Positions 9,830 to 20,475 of a stretch of 64,000 nt of DNA are shown piece by piece. The DNA comes from Linyphia triangularis. Its lineage: Eukaryota; Arthropoda; Arachnida; Araneae; Linyphiidae. The notes beneath the pieces are model-generated. The model was not told where the DNA came from and made no database searches. It saw only the letters and a list, made by a program, of their open reading frames with translations. Within the stretch, counting starts at the first letter, position 1, and each line of letters begins with the position of its first letter. The translations under genes and the position numbers were made by a program. The stretch lies in the NCBI GenBank assembly GCA_963978545.1, contig OZ021732.1, positions 66,726,328 through 66,790,327 of the forward strand, given 5' to 3'.

Positions 9830-12560
9830 AAGACTTTGCAACCAAAAATGGCTTCAATATAGATATTGTGTAATTTTTACGCTATTATAAATTCAACGCA
9901 ACAAATCAAGAAGAAAAGCAAGAATAATATTTTTTTTTTTTTTAAAGTAGCTAACATGTTAACTGCCATTATACAAATTTTCTTCACGAGAGAAGGTCGA
10001 TGGAATCAAATTCTAATTTCTATGTATTTTGAAATTTTTTACGCAGGCTGTAACTTGAAGCTTGTTATCGAGATCATTTTAACGAGGTGCTACTACAAAA
10101 GCTCACTCCAGTTTAGATCTTGTGTAACTTTTGCTGCATTATAAATACAATCCAACAAATCAAAAAGAAATGCATGAACTATTTGATTTTTTTAAAAGTA
10201 GCTAACATGTTAAGTAGTACCCTAATACCAATTTTCTTGATGGTAGGTGGCTCAGGGATCAAAGTTTTATTTTGTATGTGTTTTGTAATTTTTTACGCAG
10301 ACTGTGACTAGAAACATGTTGCCGATATAATTTTTAAGACGCTGCTACAAATACTCACCGCAGTATAGATATCATGTAACTTTTGCGCCATTAGAAATAC
10401 AATGCAACAAATCAAGAAGAAATGCATGAACTATTTGATTTTTTTAAAAGTAACTAACATTTTAAGTGCCATTATGGCAATTTTCTTAATGGGAGGGAGG
10501 AGGGTCCCAGGGATCAAATTCTAATTTTTATGTGTTTTGAAATTTTTTACACAGATACTTGTGAAGCTTGTCACCGAGATAACTTTAACGAGGCGCTACT
10601 ACAAAAGCTCACTGCAGTATTATAGATTTCGTGTAACTTTTGTTCCATTATAAATACAATGCAACAAATCAAGAAGAAATGCATGAACTATTTGATTTTT
10701 TTAAAAGTAGCTAACATGTTGGGTACCCTAATACCAATTTTCTTGATGGTAGGTGGCTCAGGGATCAAAGTTTTATTTTGTATGTGTTTTGTAATTTTTT
10801 ACGCAGACTGTGACTAGAAACATGTTGCCGATATAATTTTTAAGACGCTGCTACAAATACTCACCGCAGTATAGATATCATGTAACTTTTGCGCCATTAG
10901 AAATACAATGCAACAAATCAAGAAGAAATGCATGAACTATTTGATTTTTTTAAAAGTAACTAACATTTTAAGTGCCATTATGGCAATTTTCTTAATGGGA
11001 GGGAGGAGGGTCCCAGGGATCAAATTCTAATTTTTATGTGTTTTGAAATTTTTTACACAGATACTTGTGAAGCTTGTCACCGAGATAACTTTAACGAGGC
11101 GCTACTACAAAAGCTCACTGCAGTATTATAGATTTCGTGTAACTTTGGTTCCATTATAAATACAATGCAACAAATCAAGAAGAAATGCATGAACTATTTG
11201 ATTTTTTTAAAAGTAGCTAACATGTTGGGTACCCTAATACCAATTTTCTTGATGGTAGGTGGCTCAGGGATCAAAGTTTTATTTTGTATGTGTTTTGTAA
11301 TTTTTTACGCAGACTGTGACTGGAAACTTGTTGCGGATATAATTTTAACGAGGCGCTGCTACAAATACTCGCCGCAGTATAGATCTCGTGTAACTTTTAG
11401 GCCATTATAAATACAATGCAACAAATCAAGAAGAAATGCATGAACTATTTGATTTTTTTTAAAAGTAACTAACATTTTAAGTGCCATTATGGCAATTTTC
11501 TTAATGGGAGGGTGATGGTCCCAGGGATCAAATTCTAATTTGTATGTGTTTTGAAATTTTTTACACAGATACTTGTAAAGCTTGTCACCGAGATAACTTT
11601 ATCGAGGCGCTACTACAAAAGCTCACTGCAGTATTATAGATTTCGTGTAACTTTTGTGCCATTATAAATACAATGCAACAAATCCAGAAGAAATGGATGA
11701 ACTATTTGATTTCTTTTAAAAGTAGCTAACATGTTAAGTACCCTTATGCCAATTTTCTTGATGGTAGGGGCCCAGAGATCAAAGTTTTATTTTTTATGAG
11801 TTTTGTAATTTTTTACGCAGGGTGTAACTGGAAACTTGTTGCCGATATAATTTTTAAGACGCTGCTACAAATACTCACCGCAGTATAGATATCATGTAAC
11901 TTTTGCGCCATTAGAAATACAATGCAACAAATCCAGAAGAAATGCATGAACTATTTGATTTTTTTTTAAGTAGTTAACATTTTAAGTGCCATTATGCAAA
12001 TTTTCTTGATGGGAGGGGGTCCCAGGGATCAAAGTTTAATTTTGTATGTCTTGTAATTTTTTTACACTGGCTGTATAACTTTGAACTTGTAACCAAAATA
12101 ATTTAAACGAGGCTCTGCTACAAAAACTCGCTGCAATATAGTTCTTGTGTAACTTTTGCGCCATTAGATATACAATGCAACAAATTAAGAAGAAATGCAT
12201 GAACCATCTGATTTTTTTAAAAGTAGTTCACATGTTAAGGGTCCCAGGGATTAAATTCTGATTTCTATGTATTTTGAAATTTTTTATGCAGGCTGTAACT
12301 TTGAACTTGTTACCGAGATAATTTTAACGAGGGGTTGCTACAAAAATTTACTACAGTATAGCTAGTGTAACTTTTGCGAGGTTATAAATCCAATGCCACT
12401 AATCAGGAGGAAATGCAAGAATTATTCGACATAATTTAACAATAAGTATGTAACACTATAACTGCTATTAGGTGGGGGTCCCTGGGACTAAACTCTAATT
12501 TCTATGTCAAGTTTCGAAATATTTTATGCAGGCTGAAACTTAAGCATGTGGGAATTTTTT
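9830..12560 (+). repeat. 253-bp satellite array with 508-bp higher-order period
   Basis: About ten to eleven tandem units recur at roughly 253-bp spacing, marked by ATGCAACAAATCAAGAAG near 9895, 10150, 10395, 10650, 10903, 11158, 11410, 11665, 11920 and 12170. Alternate units are more alike: the unit at 10395 matches that at 10903, and 10650 matches 11158. The unit is therefore a dimer of about 508 bp, with one type carrying TTGATGGTAGGTGGCTC and the other TTAATGGGAGGGAGG. Outer units are more diverged, as expected for an array homogenised from its centre by unequal exchange. Short frames in it are periodic artefacts. Confidence 0.9.
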
Positions 12561-13130
12561 TTAATATCCTAACATGGTTTTCATTGCAGTTATCATATTC
12601 AACAGAACAAAATTGTTGTCTATTTTTTCACATAGATTTATATAATTGAAATTAACTTTCTTGTTTACACAAATGAAGAAATTTACAAAAAAATAAATTT
12701 CAAAGCAGAACCTTTTTTCAGAAATGCAGATTGTTGCAATTTTAAAATATCAACCAAAGAAATGCATGGAAATTAATACCAAACAACATGTCCCTTTTTT
12801 GTTCCAATATTAACAGAAATGTAAGATATTAGTTTAAAATCCATTACAGAAAAAAAAAGTTGCATAAAATAGACACAAATTTTCCCTGTGACATAAAATA
12901 AATGATGACATTTCATGTTGTAAGCAAGACGTATCTATGTTCAGCCTGAAATTATGAAATGTGTATATATATAAAAAAATTAATGATAAATAAAGTACAA
13001 TATGAATATTTCAAATGTTTTTTTTAATCTTTTTTTCCCCTCAATCATCACAAATTGAAGATAAATATAACATCAAGTTTCAAAACTCATTGAAAAACTA
13101 TAGCTCAATAATATAATCAAAACATTACGA
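12561..13130. other. AT-rich right part of the Harbinger-like element
   Basis: Unique AT-rich DNA between the satellite and the right terminus. I see no coding motifs. Confidence 0.5.
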
Positions 13131-13374
13131 CATTACGAGAGCAAACGCAAAGCAGTCTGGGAAAAAAGTCACATGACATATTTTTCAACCAATAGCAAGC
13201 TGTATTTCACCCTTGGGGTCAAACGCAGGGTGAGGAACACTGGTTTGACAAACACAGGTCGGAAAAAGCTCTGTGAATACCGCTTTCTTAACCCTGGGGT
13301 AAGAGGTCTTGCCCCAGCGCTTATCAACCCAGGGGTTCGGCGCGAGGGTAAGGATTTTCGTGAATACGGCCGTA

Positions 13375-13430
13375 TTTAGTGTGCTCGCGCCCCCCTAGGG
13401 GGGAGCGCCCCACAGGTTGAGAATTGCTGG
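13375..13430 (+). repeat. Right terminus of hAT relic 1
   Basis: GC-rich sequence ending CACAGGTTGAGAATTGCTGG resembles the AGGTTGAGAACCACTG terminus known from ZBED5-type hAT elements. It follows the Harbinger right end and matches the GC-rich flank left of that element. The matching left terminus was not found, so the eight bases after it cannot be tested as a TSD. Confidence 0.55.
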
Positions 13431-13443
13431 AGTAAAGCCTTAA

Positions 13444-13985
13444 CCCTTTAAATCCCATGGAGTCAGCGTTGTGGGTTTCACAAAACCCCGATGACTTTCC
13501 ATTCATAAAAACTGGAAATGAACTCGCCCGACTCGTTCTCCTGTCTGCCACGCCTGGGATTGCTGTGGGGGGTCACTGTCGACCATTAAAAGATCATTAC
13601 TATATGTCTACAGCCTGCAATAGGGGTGTGCGTTGGGTCATTTGCTTGATATGTCAGAGAATTTAGTTTGCGTCTTATCAATGAAACAAACGCCAGCGCT
13701 AAGTACATGACAAGATTCGCATAAAAGAAAAGTCCCTGACTATCTTACTCCATGTCCAAAGGGTGGGGCAGTTTGACATTGAGTACTTTACATCCATGTC
13801 TCCCCTCTACATGCCCCACAATAGCCTATTGTTGAGGACCGTCACGCTTTAAACAACTAAGGCAGGGCAGTTCCCCTCACTTGAAAATATACGTTTACCC
13901 CTGGTTTACCCCTGCAACCGCCCGAAAGGCGGTTAGCTGGGAAATTCTCTACAAGGCGGTATAGGGCGGGTTGGGATTTAAAGTG
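13444..13985. mobile_element. piggyBac-type MITE flanked by TTAA
   Basis: Terminal inverted repeats CCCTTTAAATCCCA and TGGGATTTAAAGTG (13 of 14 pairs) are directly flanked by TTAA at 13440-13443 and 13986-13989. TTAA duplication with C/G-start TIRs is the hallmark of piggyBac-superfamily elements. The 542-bp interior is comparatively GC-rich and contains only short frames, so it is non-autonomous. Confidence 0.8.
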
Positions 13986-13989
13986 TTAA

Positions 13990-14985
13990 ACAGTATTTTA
14001 GCAAAAAATTAATTAGCCTCATTAACTTTATTTGGGTGTTTGACCCGTGCTCGCTGACGTTCGACAACCCCTGAACAATATAGTACTTTTATTCCAGTCA
14101 ACTTTTGAAATCGCGACACAATTTATCCGAACACCTTAGTACCACTTGGTGGCATTTTTTGTATAGCTAAAAGGGTCGATGGGAAAATACCATAGTATCA
14201 TTTCTTTCAAACTTTTCAATTTTCACCGAAATCCATGTGAAAAAAGCAGAAAACAGTTTTCTGCGAAATTATAGCATGTCTATTAAAGTTTAATTGTTTT
14301 AAATTTTAATGATTGTCTCTCAAGCTGTCAAACTATAACGAAATCCCTATTAGGGTTCGATCCATTGTAGAACTGCTAAATTGCATAGTTCTTTAAGGAA
14401 TCAAGCTATTTTTTAATACATCTTTTCAAAATATTAAAATAATTTTTTCATTTAGTTTTATATGTCAATTGTTAAAAACAGATTCGAACATCAATATAAA
14501 ATAAAGCCTATATTTTTTAACATGAAAACTCTCTTAGGTTACGGATATGTAGTAAAAAAAAATATTCTTAGTTTCTAACATTATATTGTAAATATTTGTT
14601 AGCAGGACCGTCCTTAGCATCTGCGACGCCCTTTGCGAACAAAACGAGGCTTTACCTTTCCCCATCTTTCCAAAAACATTTACTTACATCCTCAACTATT
14701 CTAGAAGGAAACGTTATAAATTATAGTTGAAAAAAATATCTTTGTCTTTTTAACACAATTTTTCAACATTTATTTTCTTTACAATGCGTAAATTTCCTAA
14801 AAAGTCTTACTCTGATGATTCCCTTTGGAGAATGATGTAAAATTCCAGTTTCAAATATTCTACCTAAGCTTCATGGAACTTACCAAGAAGATAAGAACCT
14901 CTTCTTTAAAAAAAGCTGTTTTCAGTTGCAAAAATGCTTGAAGATATAACACGTTTCATTTAAAAGGCAGAGGGGAGAACAACAC
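13990..14985. other. AT-rich spacer, nothing recognised
   Basis: No ORF, repeat end or RNA motif stood out between the piggyBac MITE and the foldback-like element. Confidence 0.4.
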
Positions 14986-14995
14986 AGAAAGGATG

Positions 14996-15110
14996 GGGAT
15001 CTTGGCTTGGGATGCCGGACATCTCATCCCTCGGACAAGTCGCCACCGGGCAACTCGACCCCGGACATCTCATCCCCCGGACATCTCGCCACCGGACAAG
15101 TCACCACCAA
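14996..15110 (+). repeat. CCGGAC minisatellite, left foldback arm
   Basis: Repeats of a 14-18-bp unit such as CCGGACATCTCATCC and CCGGACAAGTCGCC. The small ORFs across it are repeat artefacts. It mirrors 18815-18904. Confidence 0.8.
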
Positions 15111-15329
15111 GAAAGAGCGGATCGAGGGTGTTGTTAGGGGGAAAACGATTTTCTTACGAGGAACTGTCGAAGCTGAATGGTGGGACTTGCGTACGTATTC
15201 AAGAAGGCACAGGCATTGAAGTTATCTTTTAACCCCTCCTCCCTGCTGAACATTGTTGGTATTATTTAAATATTAACGAAATATTTTATTACAGTCTTGA
15301 TTAAATTAATGTTAGTTCAAGGTATTAAT

Positions 15330-15940
15330 ATTTTTAATAATATATGAGTTATTAAAATATGGAATTGTTATACTTCGGATTTTTTTTCTTCCCCTTTTTG
15401 GTGTAGAGACGTTTCTTTTTGACGAAAGAGATGTAATAGTATCGAGAATATATAGACACTTCGTATATTTAATATTATGCAGGGTAACACTGATGTGTCA
15501 GATGGTTATCAGGCGCGGATCTAGAGATATATATTAGGAGAGACGGAGGTGCGTGTTGCATATGGGGAAAGTTTTTATTAATATCTTTAATAAGTAATAA
15601 ATTAATAAAGTATGGAATTTGTATATTCCGGATATTTTTTTTTTCTTTATTTTTTTTTTTATTTAGATGAAAGGAGATTTAATAGTATCGAGAATATATA
15701 GACACATCATGTATTAGATATGATAAAGGGTAAGACTGATGTCTCACAGCAGGTGACTGTCAGGTGCTGATCTAGAGAGGCGGAGGTGCGCGTTGCATAC
15801 ATATAGGGAAAGTTTTTATTAATATCAGTATTAAGTTATTAAAATATGGAATTGTTATATTTAGGATTTTCTTTTTCTTTCTTGACGTATAGACGTTTCT
15901 TTTTGACGAAAGAGATTTGATAGTATCGAGAATATATAGG
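15330..15940 (+). repeat. 235-250-bp tandem units, left foldback arm
   Basis: Units start at about 15362, 15615 and 15849, each with a GAATTGTTATA-like start, a poly-T tract, GACGAAAGAGAT, TAGTATCGAGAATATATAG, then GGCGCGGATCTAGAG and AAAGTTTTTATTAATAT. The third unit is partial. Inverted relatives lie at 17310-18690. Confidence 0.85.
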
Positions 15941-17309
15941 GTGCGTTCGTAAACTCGATCTGGAAAAGTTAGTTATGTAGCCTGAGGAAAAACCGTGTAA
16001 CTAAGCGTTCGTAATCTTAACTGGTTTTGTAACTGTCCGTTCGTAAACTCGATTTTTTAAAACTGGTTTAGTTGGTTATCGAACTTTCTTAACGAAGGTA
16101 GAAGCTGGTTAACTTTCGGTTTATTTCGTTTAAGCTGGTGTTTCCCCCCTCCCTTCCCACTGAAAATACTTTGTTTTGGGTTTGGACTTGTAAATATGTA
16201 GGGTTTCCGAATGTTTTGATTTGGTGCGGAAATTATTACATTAGTTTGTTATTGTTTTTTTCTTAATTTTATTGATTTGCACGAGTTTTGAGAATTGGTT
16301 CCTATAAAATATAGTTGTTTATCATATATTTTTATTATTTGCATTTATATACACAAACTTCCTCAGCCTTTAGATAATAAATTACTACGATAATACTGCT
16401 AATTCTATATTTTTAAATCTTGTAACTAAAACTGAATTCTTTATTGTGTTGAAACTAACGTAAAGATAGTGGAAATTTTTATACGCAAATTACTTCTGTA
16501 CAGATCGAGCACATTATATCGGATACTGATTCCAAGTTTGCTTTTATATATACTAACCTGGAACAAATTTTAATATGTTTGTTGACTCCTTTAAACAAGC
16601 TGCTACTCAATTAATGTTGAGTTACATTTAATTCTTTAAATTTATTTCAATTCTGTAAACACTGAAGATTTGAAAATGTCTTAAAATCTTAAATGAGGAT
16701 AAAAATGCATTTATTAGACAGAACTTTCAGATTCAATTTTTTATAATGTTATACTATTAGATCCATTTAATACAGGTTCTGGTTTTTAGCATAATTTAAT
16801 TTGTATTAAAGTTGTAGGACATGGCTTGTGTGGAATTTGAATGTAATTAATTTCATGAAAATATCCATTTTCCAACACAGCTAACACTTTTTTATTATTA
16901 CTTCTATGTAATTGATTATGAGCATAGCCAGAATTTTTTTCAAGAGTGGATGTGTATAATTATGTGCAAAGAAAATATTAGAATATTTATTCAACATGGT
17001 GTTTATTAATCGTAAGTAATTTACAACTCTATGCATATAATAAACACTATGAAGTCATAAATAATAATCACAATTATTAAATGTTGTGGTGGAATGGTAT
17101 ACAGAACGAATAAGGTAAAGAAAAAATATTGAGAGTTCTCTATTTTATAATGAAGTAAAAGAATAATTTTATGAAATATTTTATTGCTCGTCATCTGGCT
17201 ACATGCCTGCTATTAATTCGAGTTCTTTTCTGTTTTTATACAAATTGCGATTGGGAAATGCTTGAAATAATTTTTATTGTACTGTATTTATACACAGCTA
17301 TAAGTATTT
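15940..17309. other. Unique core of the foldback-like element
   Basis: It begins with GGGTGCGTTCGTAAACTCG and repeats GTTCGTAA(A)CTCG-type motifs within its first 150 bp, reminiscent of a TIR end of yet another DNA transposon. No partner end was found. The remainder is AT-rich without coding motifs. Confidence 0.4.
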
Positions 17310-18690
17310 AAAGATTTTTTGTTTTGCCCCATATGTACACAACGCGCATCCCCGCGTCTCCTAATATATATATCTAGATCCGCGCCTGACAATTATCTGA
17401 CACATCAGTCTTACCCTGCATCATGTCTTATATTCAAAATGTCTATATATTCTCGATACTATTAAATCTCTTTCGTCAAAAAGAAATATCTCTACCCCAA
17501 AAAAGAAAAAAAAAAAAGAAAAAAAAACATCCGAAATATAAAAATTCCATATTTTAATAACTTATTACTTATTAAAGATATTAATAAAAAGTTTGACCAT
17601 ATGTACGCAATATAGAACCCTCGCCTCTCTAGATCCACGCATGACAGTAATCTGACACATCACTCTTACCCTTTATCCTATCTAATATACGATGCGTCTA
17701 TATATTCTCGATACTATAAAATGTCTTTTCATCTGCGTCAAAAAGGAAAATAAATTCGAAACATAAAAATTCCATAATTTAATTACTCATTAGTAATAAA
17801 AAATATTGTTATGAATTTTTCCACTGAGGCAATGATGGCACAGTTTTTCAGATAAAAACTAGTATTTATTCTCTTCAGAAAACTCACAAAATTTATTCAC
17901 AGATAACAGTGCAATGACTATTAATCTTCAATACAAGCTTCAACACGAACAGCTTCGAATATAGCGATTATACAAGCTCACTCCAATAGGTCAACAAAGC
18001 AATCGCGATCAGCTTTCAACGAAGTCCGAAGTCAATCTGAAAACTTTCCCGATCGCCGGTCTTTATATAGCAGACACGTGAGAACAATCCCAAAATTTCC
18101 AGCCAATTCATCGAAAAAGAAACATCTCGAAATTGCTCGATTGCTTTAGGTGTTGCCACCTTTTTCTAACCTGTATAATCGCTTTTAATAAATAAAATAA
18201 GATACAAATAAATTACAATAGAATTTTAAAATAATACGTCACTATTTACACTATATACAGACAATTTGTGCAACAATATTAATAAAAACTTACCCCATAT
18301 GTACGCAATACGCACCCCTCCCCTACTATATCTCTCTAGATCCGCGCCTGACAATCATTTTACACATACATCAACTTGCTTTGCATCATATCAGATTTAC
18401 GAAATGTTATAACTCACTCATGTCTATATATTCTCGATTCTATAAAATGTCTTCATCTACGTCAAAAAAGAAAAAAAAATCCCCGAAATATAATAATTCC
18501 ATATTTATTAGACCATATTCCATTAGTTATTAAAAATATTAATAAAAACCTTCCTCACATATAAGCAATACGCACCCCCCCCCCCTCCTCCCCAGTATAT
18601 ATCTCTAGATCCGTGCCTGACATTCATCTTACACATGCATCAGTCTTCCCGTACCAAATGTACGAAGTGTCTATATATTTTCGACATCAA
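17310..18690 (-). repeat. Tandem units, right foldback arm (inverted)
   Basis: Inverted versions of the left-arm unit occur at about 17310-17560, 17590-17806, 18280-18550 and 18550-18690. They show CTATATATTCTCGATACTAT, AGATCCGCGCCTGACA and CCATATGTACGCAATA. One unit is split by the solo LTR at 17807-18275. Confidence 0.85.
17807..18275 (+). mobile_element. Solo LTR of an LTR retrotransposon
   Basis: A 469-bp insertion splits a tandem unit of the foldback arm. It starts TGTT and ends AACA, and is flanked by ATAT on both sides (17803-17806 and 18276-18279). A TATA-like TTTATATAG lies near 18062 and AATAAA-type signals near 18188, in an order that fits a plus-strand LTR. No internal retroelement sequence follows, so the copy arose by LTR-LTR recombination or is a lone LTR. 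Family (Gypsy, Copia or Bel) cannot be decided. Confidence 0.7.
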
Positions 18691-18814
18691 CAGTGGTGGT
18701 GGGGAGTCGGGGCAAGGCATCTACTATGTTGTGGTTGTGCCATCATAAATATGTACGCAAGTTCCACTATTCAACTATGCACCTCCCTAACGTTCCCCCC
18801 CTTTCTTTGGTGGT

Positions 18815-18904
18815 GACTTGTCCGGTGGCGAGATGTCCTGTGGTGAGATGTCCGGGGGATGAGATGTCCGGGGTCGAGATGACCGGGGTCGAGTTGTCCG
18901 GGGG
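18815..18904 (-). repeat. GTCCGG minisatellite, right foldback arm
   Basis: Tandem 14-15-bp units such as GATGTCCGGGGTCGA, inverted relative to the left arm. The hAT derivative inserted in it, and the array continues after the insertion at 20433-20455. Confidence 0.8.
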
Positions 18905-20432
18905 CAAAGGCGGCCCTAGGTTCATTTTTAAGGGGGGGGCCATTTTAAACTTTAAGTTCGTAAAATGTATGCACTATGTAACCTAATTATAATAAACTAA
19001 CTGCTGATTAAATGCTTGATTGCAATGATAAGTGTAGAATTTTCTAAATTAGTAATTTTCATTTGATGCAGAATTAAAAAAGTTAATTTAAGCTTGAATT
19101 GCTCTCCTGAAAAATAAGAAAAGAGTAAAACAAAGAAATTACAAAAAATAAAAATAGTTAATAATTGTTTTACAATCACACTTCTTTACTCTTTGAAAGC
19201 CTAAAGAACAAAATCGAATTTCCTCTGCTTTGTTTTGGCAAATCTGCCTATGACACAGCTCGCATCAATGTTTATGTCTCTGTGAGTATGCAACAAGCTA
19301 AGTCCTGCTAACCTTTCTTCCCCCATTCTAGCTCTTAGCCACGTTTTCAAGCGTCGAAGGGTAGAGAAACTTCATCAGCAACTTCATCAAGCTTCTTCAG
19401 CAGAGGCAACGCTAACTGGTAGTGTTGCCAAAATTTTAAGTAACTCGTAAATAGTAGGATATACATATTTGTCACAAGCTCTCATTGTATCTATGGCAGA
19501 AGTGGGGAGCTATTCTTCTTTTTTCCATTTCTCTCTCCATAGTGCTAGCTCACTTTCAATCAGAATAACACTCATTTGTGTCAGTCCTAAAATTGGTATG
19601 AACTTCTTTAATAAGTTTTAAAGCTCGTTGCTTTCTGATTCTGTTGGCTTTTCCATATCGGAGGTTGGAATCAGTAATCGAAAGCCAAAACAATCCAAAT
19701 TTTCTTTTGGAAATCTTCCTATTAGGTCTTCAATTATATTATCCAATAAAGGTATGTAAACCGAGATTCTAAAATACTCTTCTGGTATTTGAGTATTTCT
19801 TTTTAGAGAAGTATTTAAAAATGCTCTCATTTTTTCTTTTTGAAGACATATTGTAGATATTCGTCACTAATTACTCGAGGTAAAATGATCACGAAATCTT
19901 TAAACAACGAATAAAAGTGTTGCTAGTTCAACAGATATTTTCACAATAAATGGCCTGTCTAAACTAGTTATAACAATAACACAGTACCGATTCCATGCCC
20001 AAGTGACAAAAGTCACACACTAGTCCAGACATCACGTGTTGAAATTACCCTCGGCGCCATGGTTGCTTAGAAAAGCATGGTTGTTCCAAAAAGAGGCAGA
20101 GGCCCCCGGGAAAAAGGAAATCGTCGTTTAGGAGGGGGATGGTCACTACCTGTGTACTTGTGTTGTGTACCGGGTATTGTGTCATGTGTTGTGTACGTAA
20201 ATACATTTAAAACCAGGGTTTTTTCTGAGGGGGGGGGGGGGCTATAAATTTTTGTACTGTAAAGAAAAAATTTACGTTAATGAAATTGTGCTTAAAAATA
20301 TGTATTTTCACCGTTTTTTAAACTGGAAATTCTCAAAGAGTTTTGGGATATTTGAAAGGGCTAGGAAGGATGAGGGAACCCTTCAAGGAGGGGGCCATGG
20401 CCCCCATGGCCCCCCCCTTGAAGCCGCCAATG
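18905..20432 (-). mobile_element. ZMYM1-like hAT deletion derivative, copy 1
   Basis: The element runs from CAAAGGCGG to CCGCCAATG and is flanked by the 8-bp direct repeat TCCGGGGG (18897-18904 and 20433-20440), the hAT hallmark. Sequence, read on the minus strand, matches the copy at 47811-49203 throughout. It carries long G runs close to both ends. On the minus strand a short N-terminal transposase start is joined to the C-terminal portion, so most of the transposase is deleted. The C-terminal region here also contains an extra duplicated stretch (around 19360-19400) that breaks the frame further. Confidence 0.9.
19190..19845 (-). pseudogene. hAT transposase remnant (ZMYM1-like), copy 1
   Basis: Minus-strand reading gives an N-terminal MSSKRKNESIFKYFSKK, then out of frame IPEEYFRISVYIPLLDNII and LDCFGFRLLIPTSDMEKP. 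The stop after SESNEL is shared with copy 2. A disrupted dimerisation region follows. Known ZMYM1-like hAT proteins have PEEFYRVxxFIPYLD and a C-terminal SERSFSTLRxLKTxLR block. The deleted middle would have held the RNase H-like catalytic domain, so this copy cannot encode active transposase. Confidence 0.75.
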
Positions 20433-20475
20433 TCCGGGGGATGAGTTGTCCGGATCCCCTTGGCTTGCCCCCATT

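Larger units (their letters stand above)
7430..13374 (+). mobile_element. Harbinger-like DNA transposon carrying a satellite array
   Basis: Ends share an inverted repeat beginning CGGCCGTATTCACGAA, and both ends carry a second inward GGTATTCAC motif at a similar distance. TTTA precedes the left end (7426-7429) and follows the right end (13375-13378), compatible with a TTA-type duplication of PIF/Harbinger elements. The flanking DNA reads across as GC-rich hAT 3' sequence, so the insertion is in the hAT 3' UTR. The interior holds a decayed possible transposase (7749-8153), two older interspersed repeats and a long tandem array (9830-12560). Superfamily is inferred from the termini. An alternative is two separate MITE ends that happen to flank unrelated DNA, but their unique orientation favours one element. 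Confidence 0.6.
14990..20475. mobile_element. Foldback-like element with tandem-repeat arms
   Basis: Two inverted arms flank a unique core (15940-17310). The outer part of each arm is a GC-rich minisatellite built on GTCCGG/CCGGAC (14996-15110 on the left; 18815-18904 plus 20433-20455 on the right). The inner part is a set of 235-250-bp tandem units, three at 15330-15940 on the left and inverted ones at 17310-17805 and 18280-18690 on the right. Outermost sequences CTTGGCTTGGGATGCCGG (left) and CCGGATCCCCTTGGCTTG (right) mirror each other. Long arms of internally repeated DNA are typical of Foldback/Galileo elements, which belong to the P superfamily. Here the family is inferred from architecture alone, and no transposase is visible. 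A solo LTR and a hAT element have inserted in the right arm. Confidence 0.65.

Noticed and set aside
10120..11410. Repeated 60-80-codon ORFs in the satellite
   Set aside because: They recur with the 253-bp period and differ only as the units do, so they are repeat artefacts.
9830..12560. CRISPR-like array
   Set aside because: Units are contiguous 253-bp repeats without spacers, in a eukaryotic transposon.
14993..15232. Overlapping 70-80-codon ORFs rich in Pro/Ser/Arg
   Set aside because: They translate the CCGGAC minisatellite in two frames.
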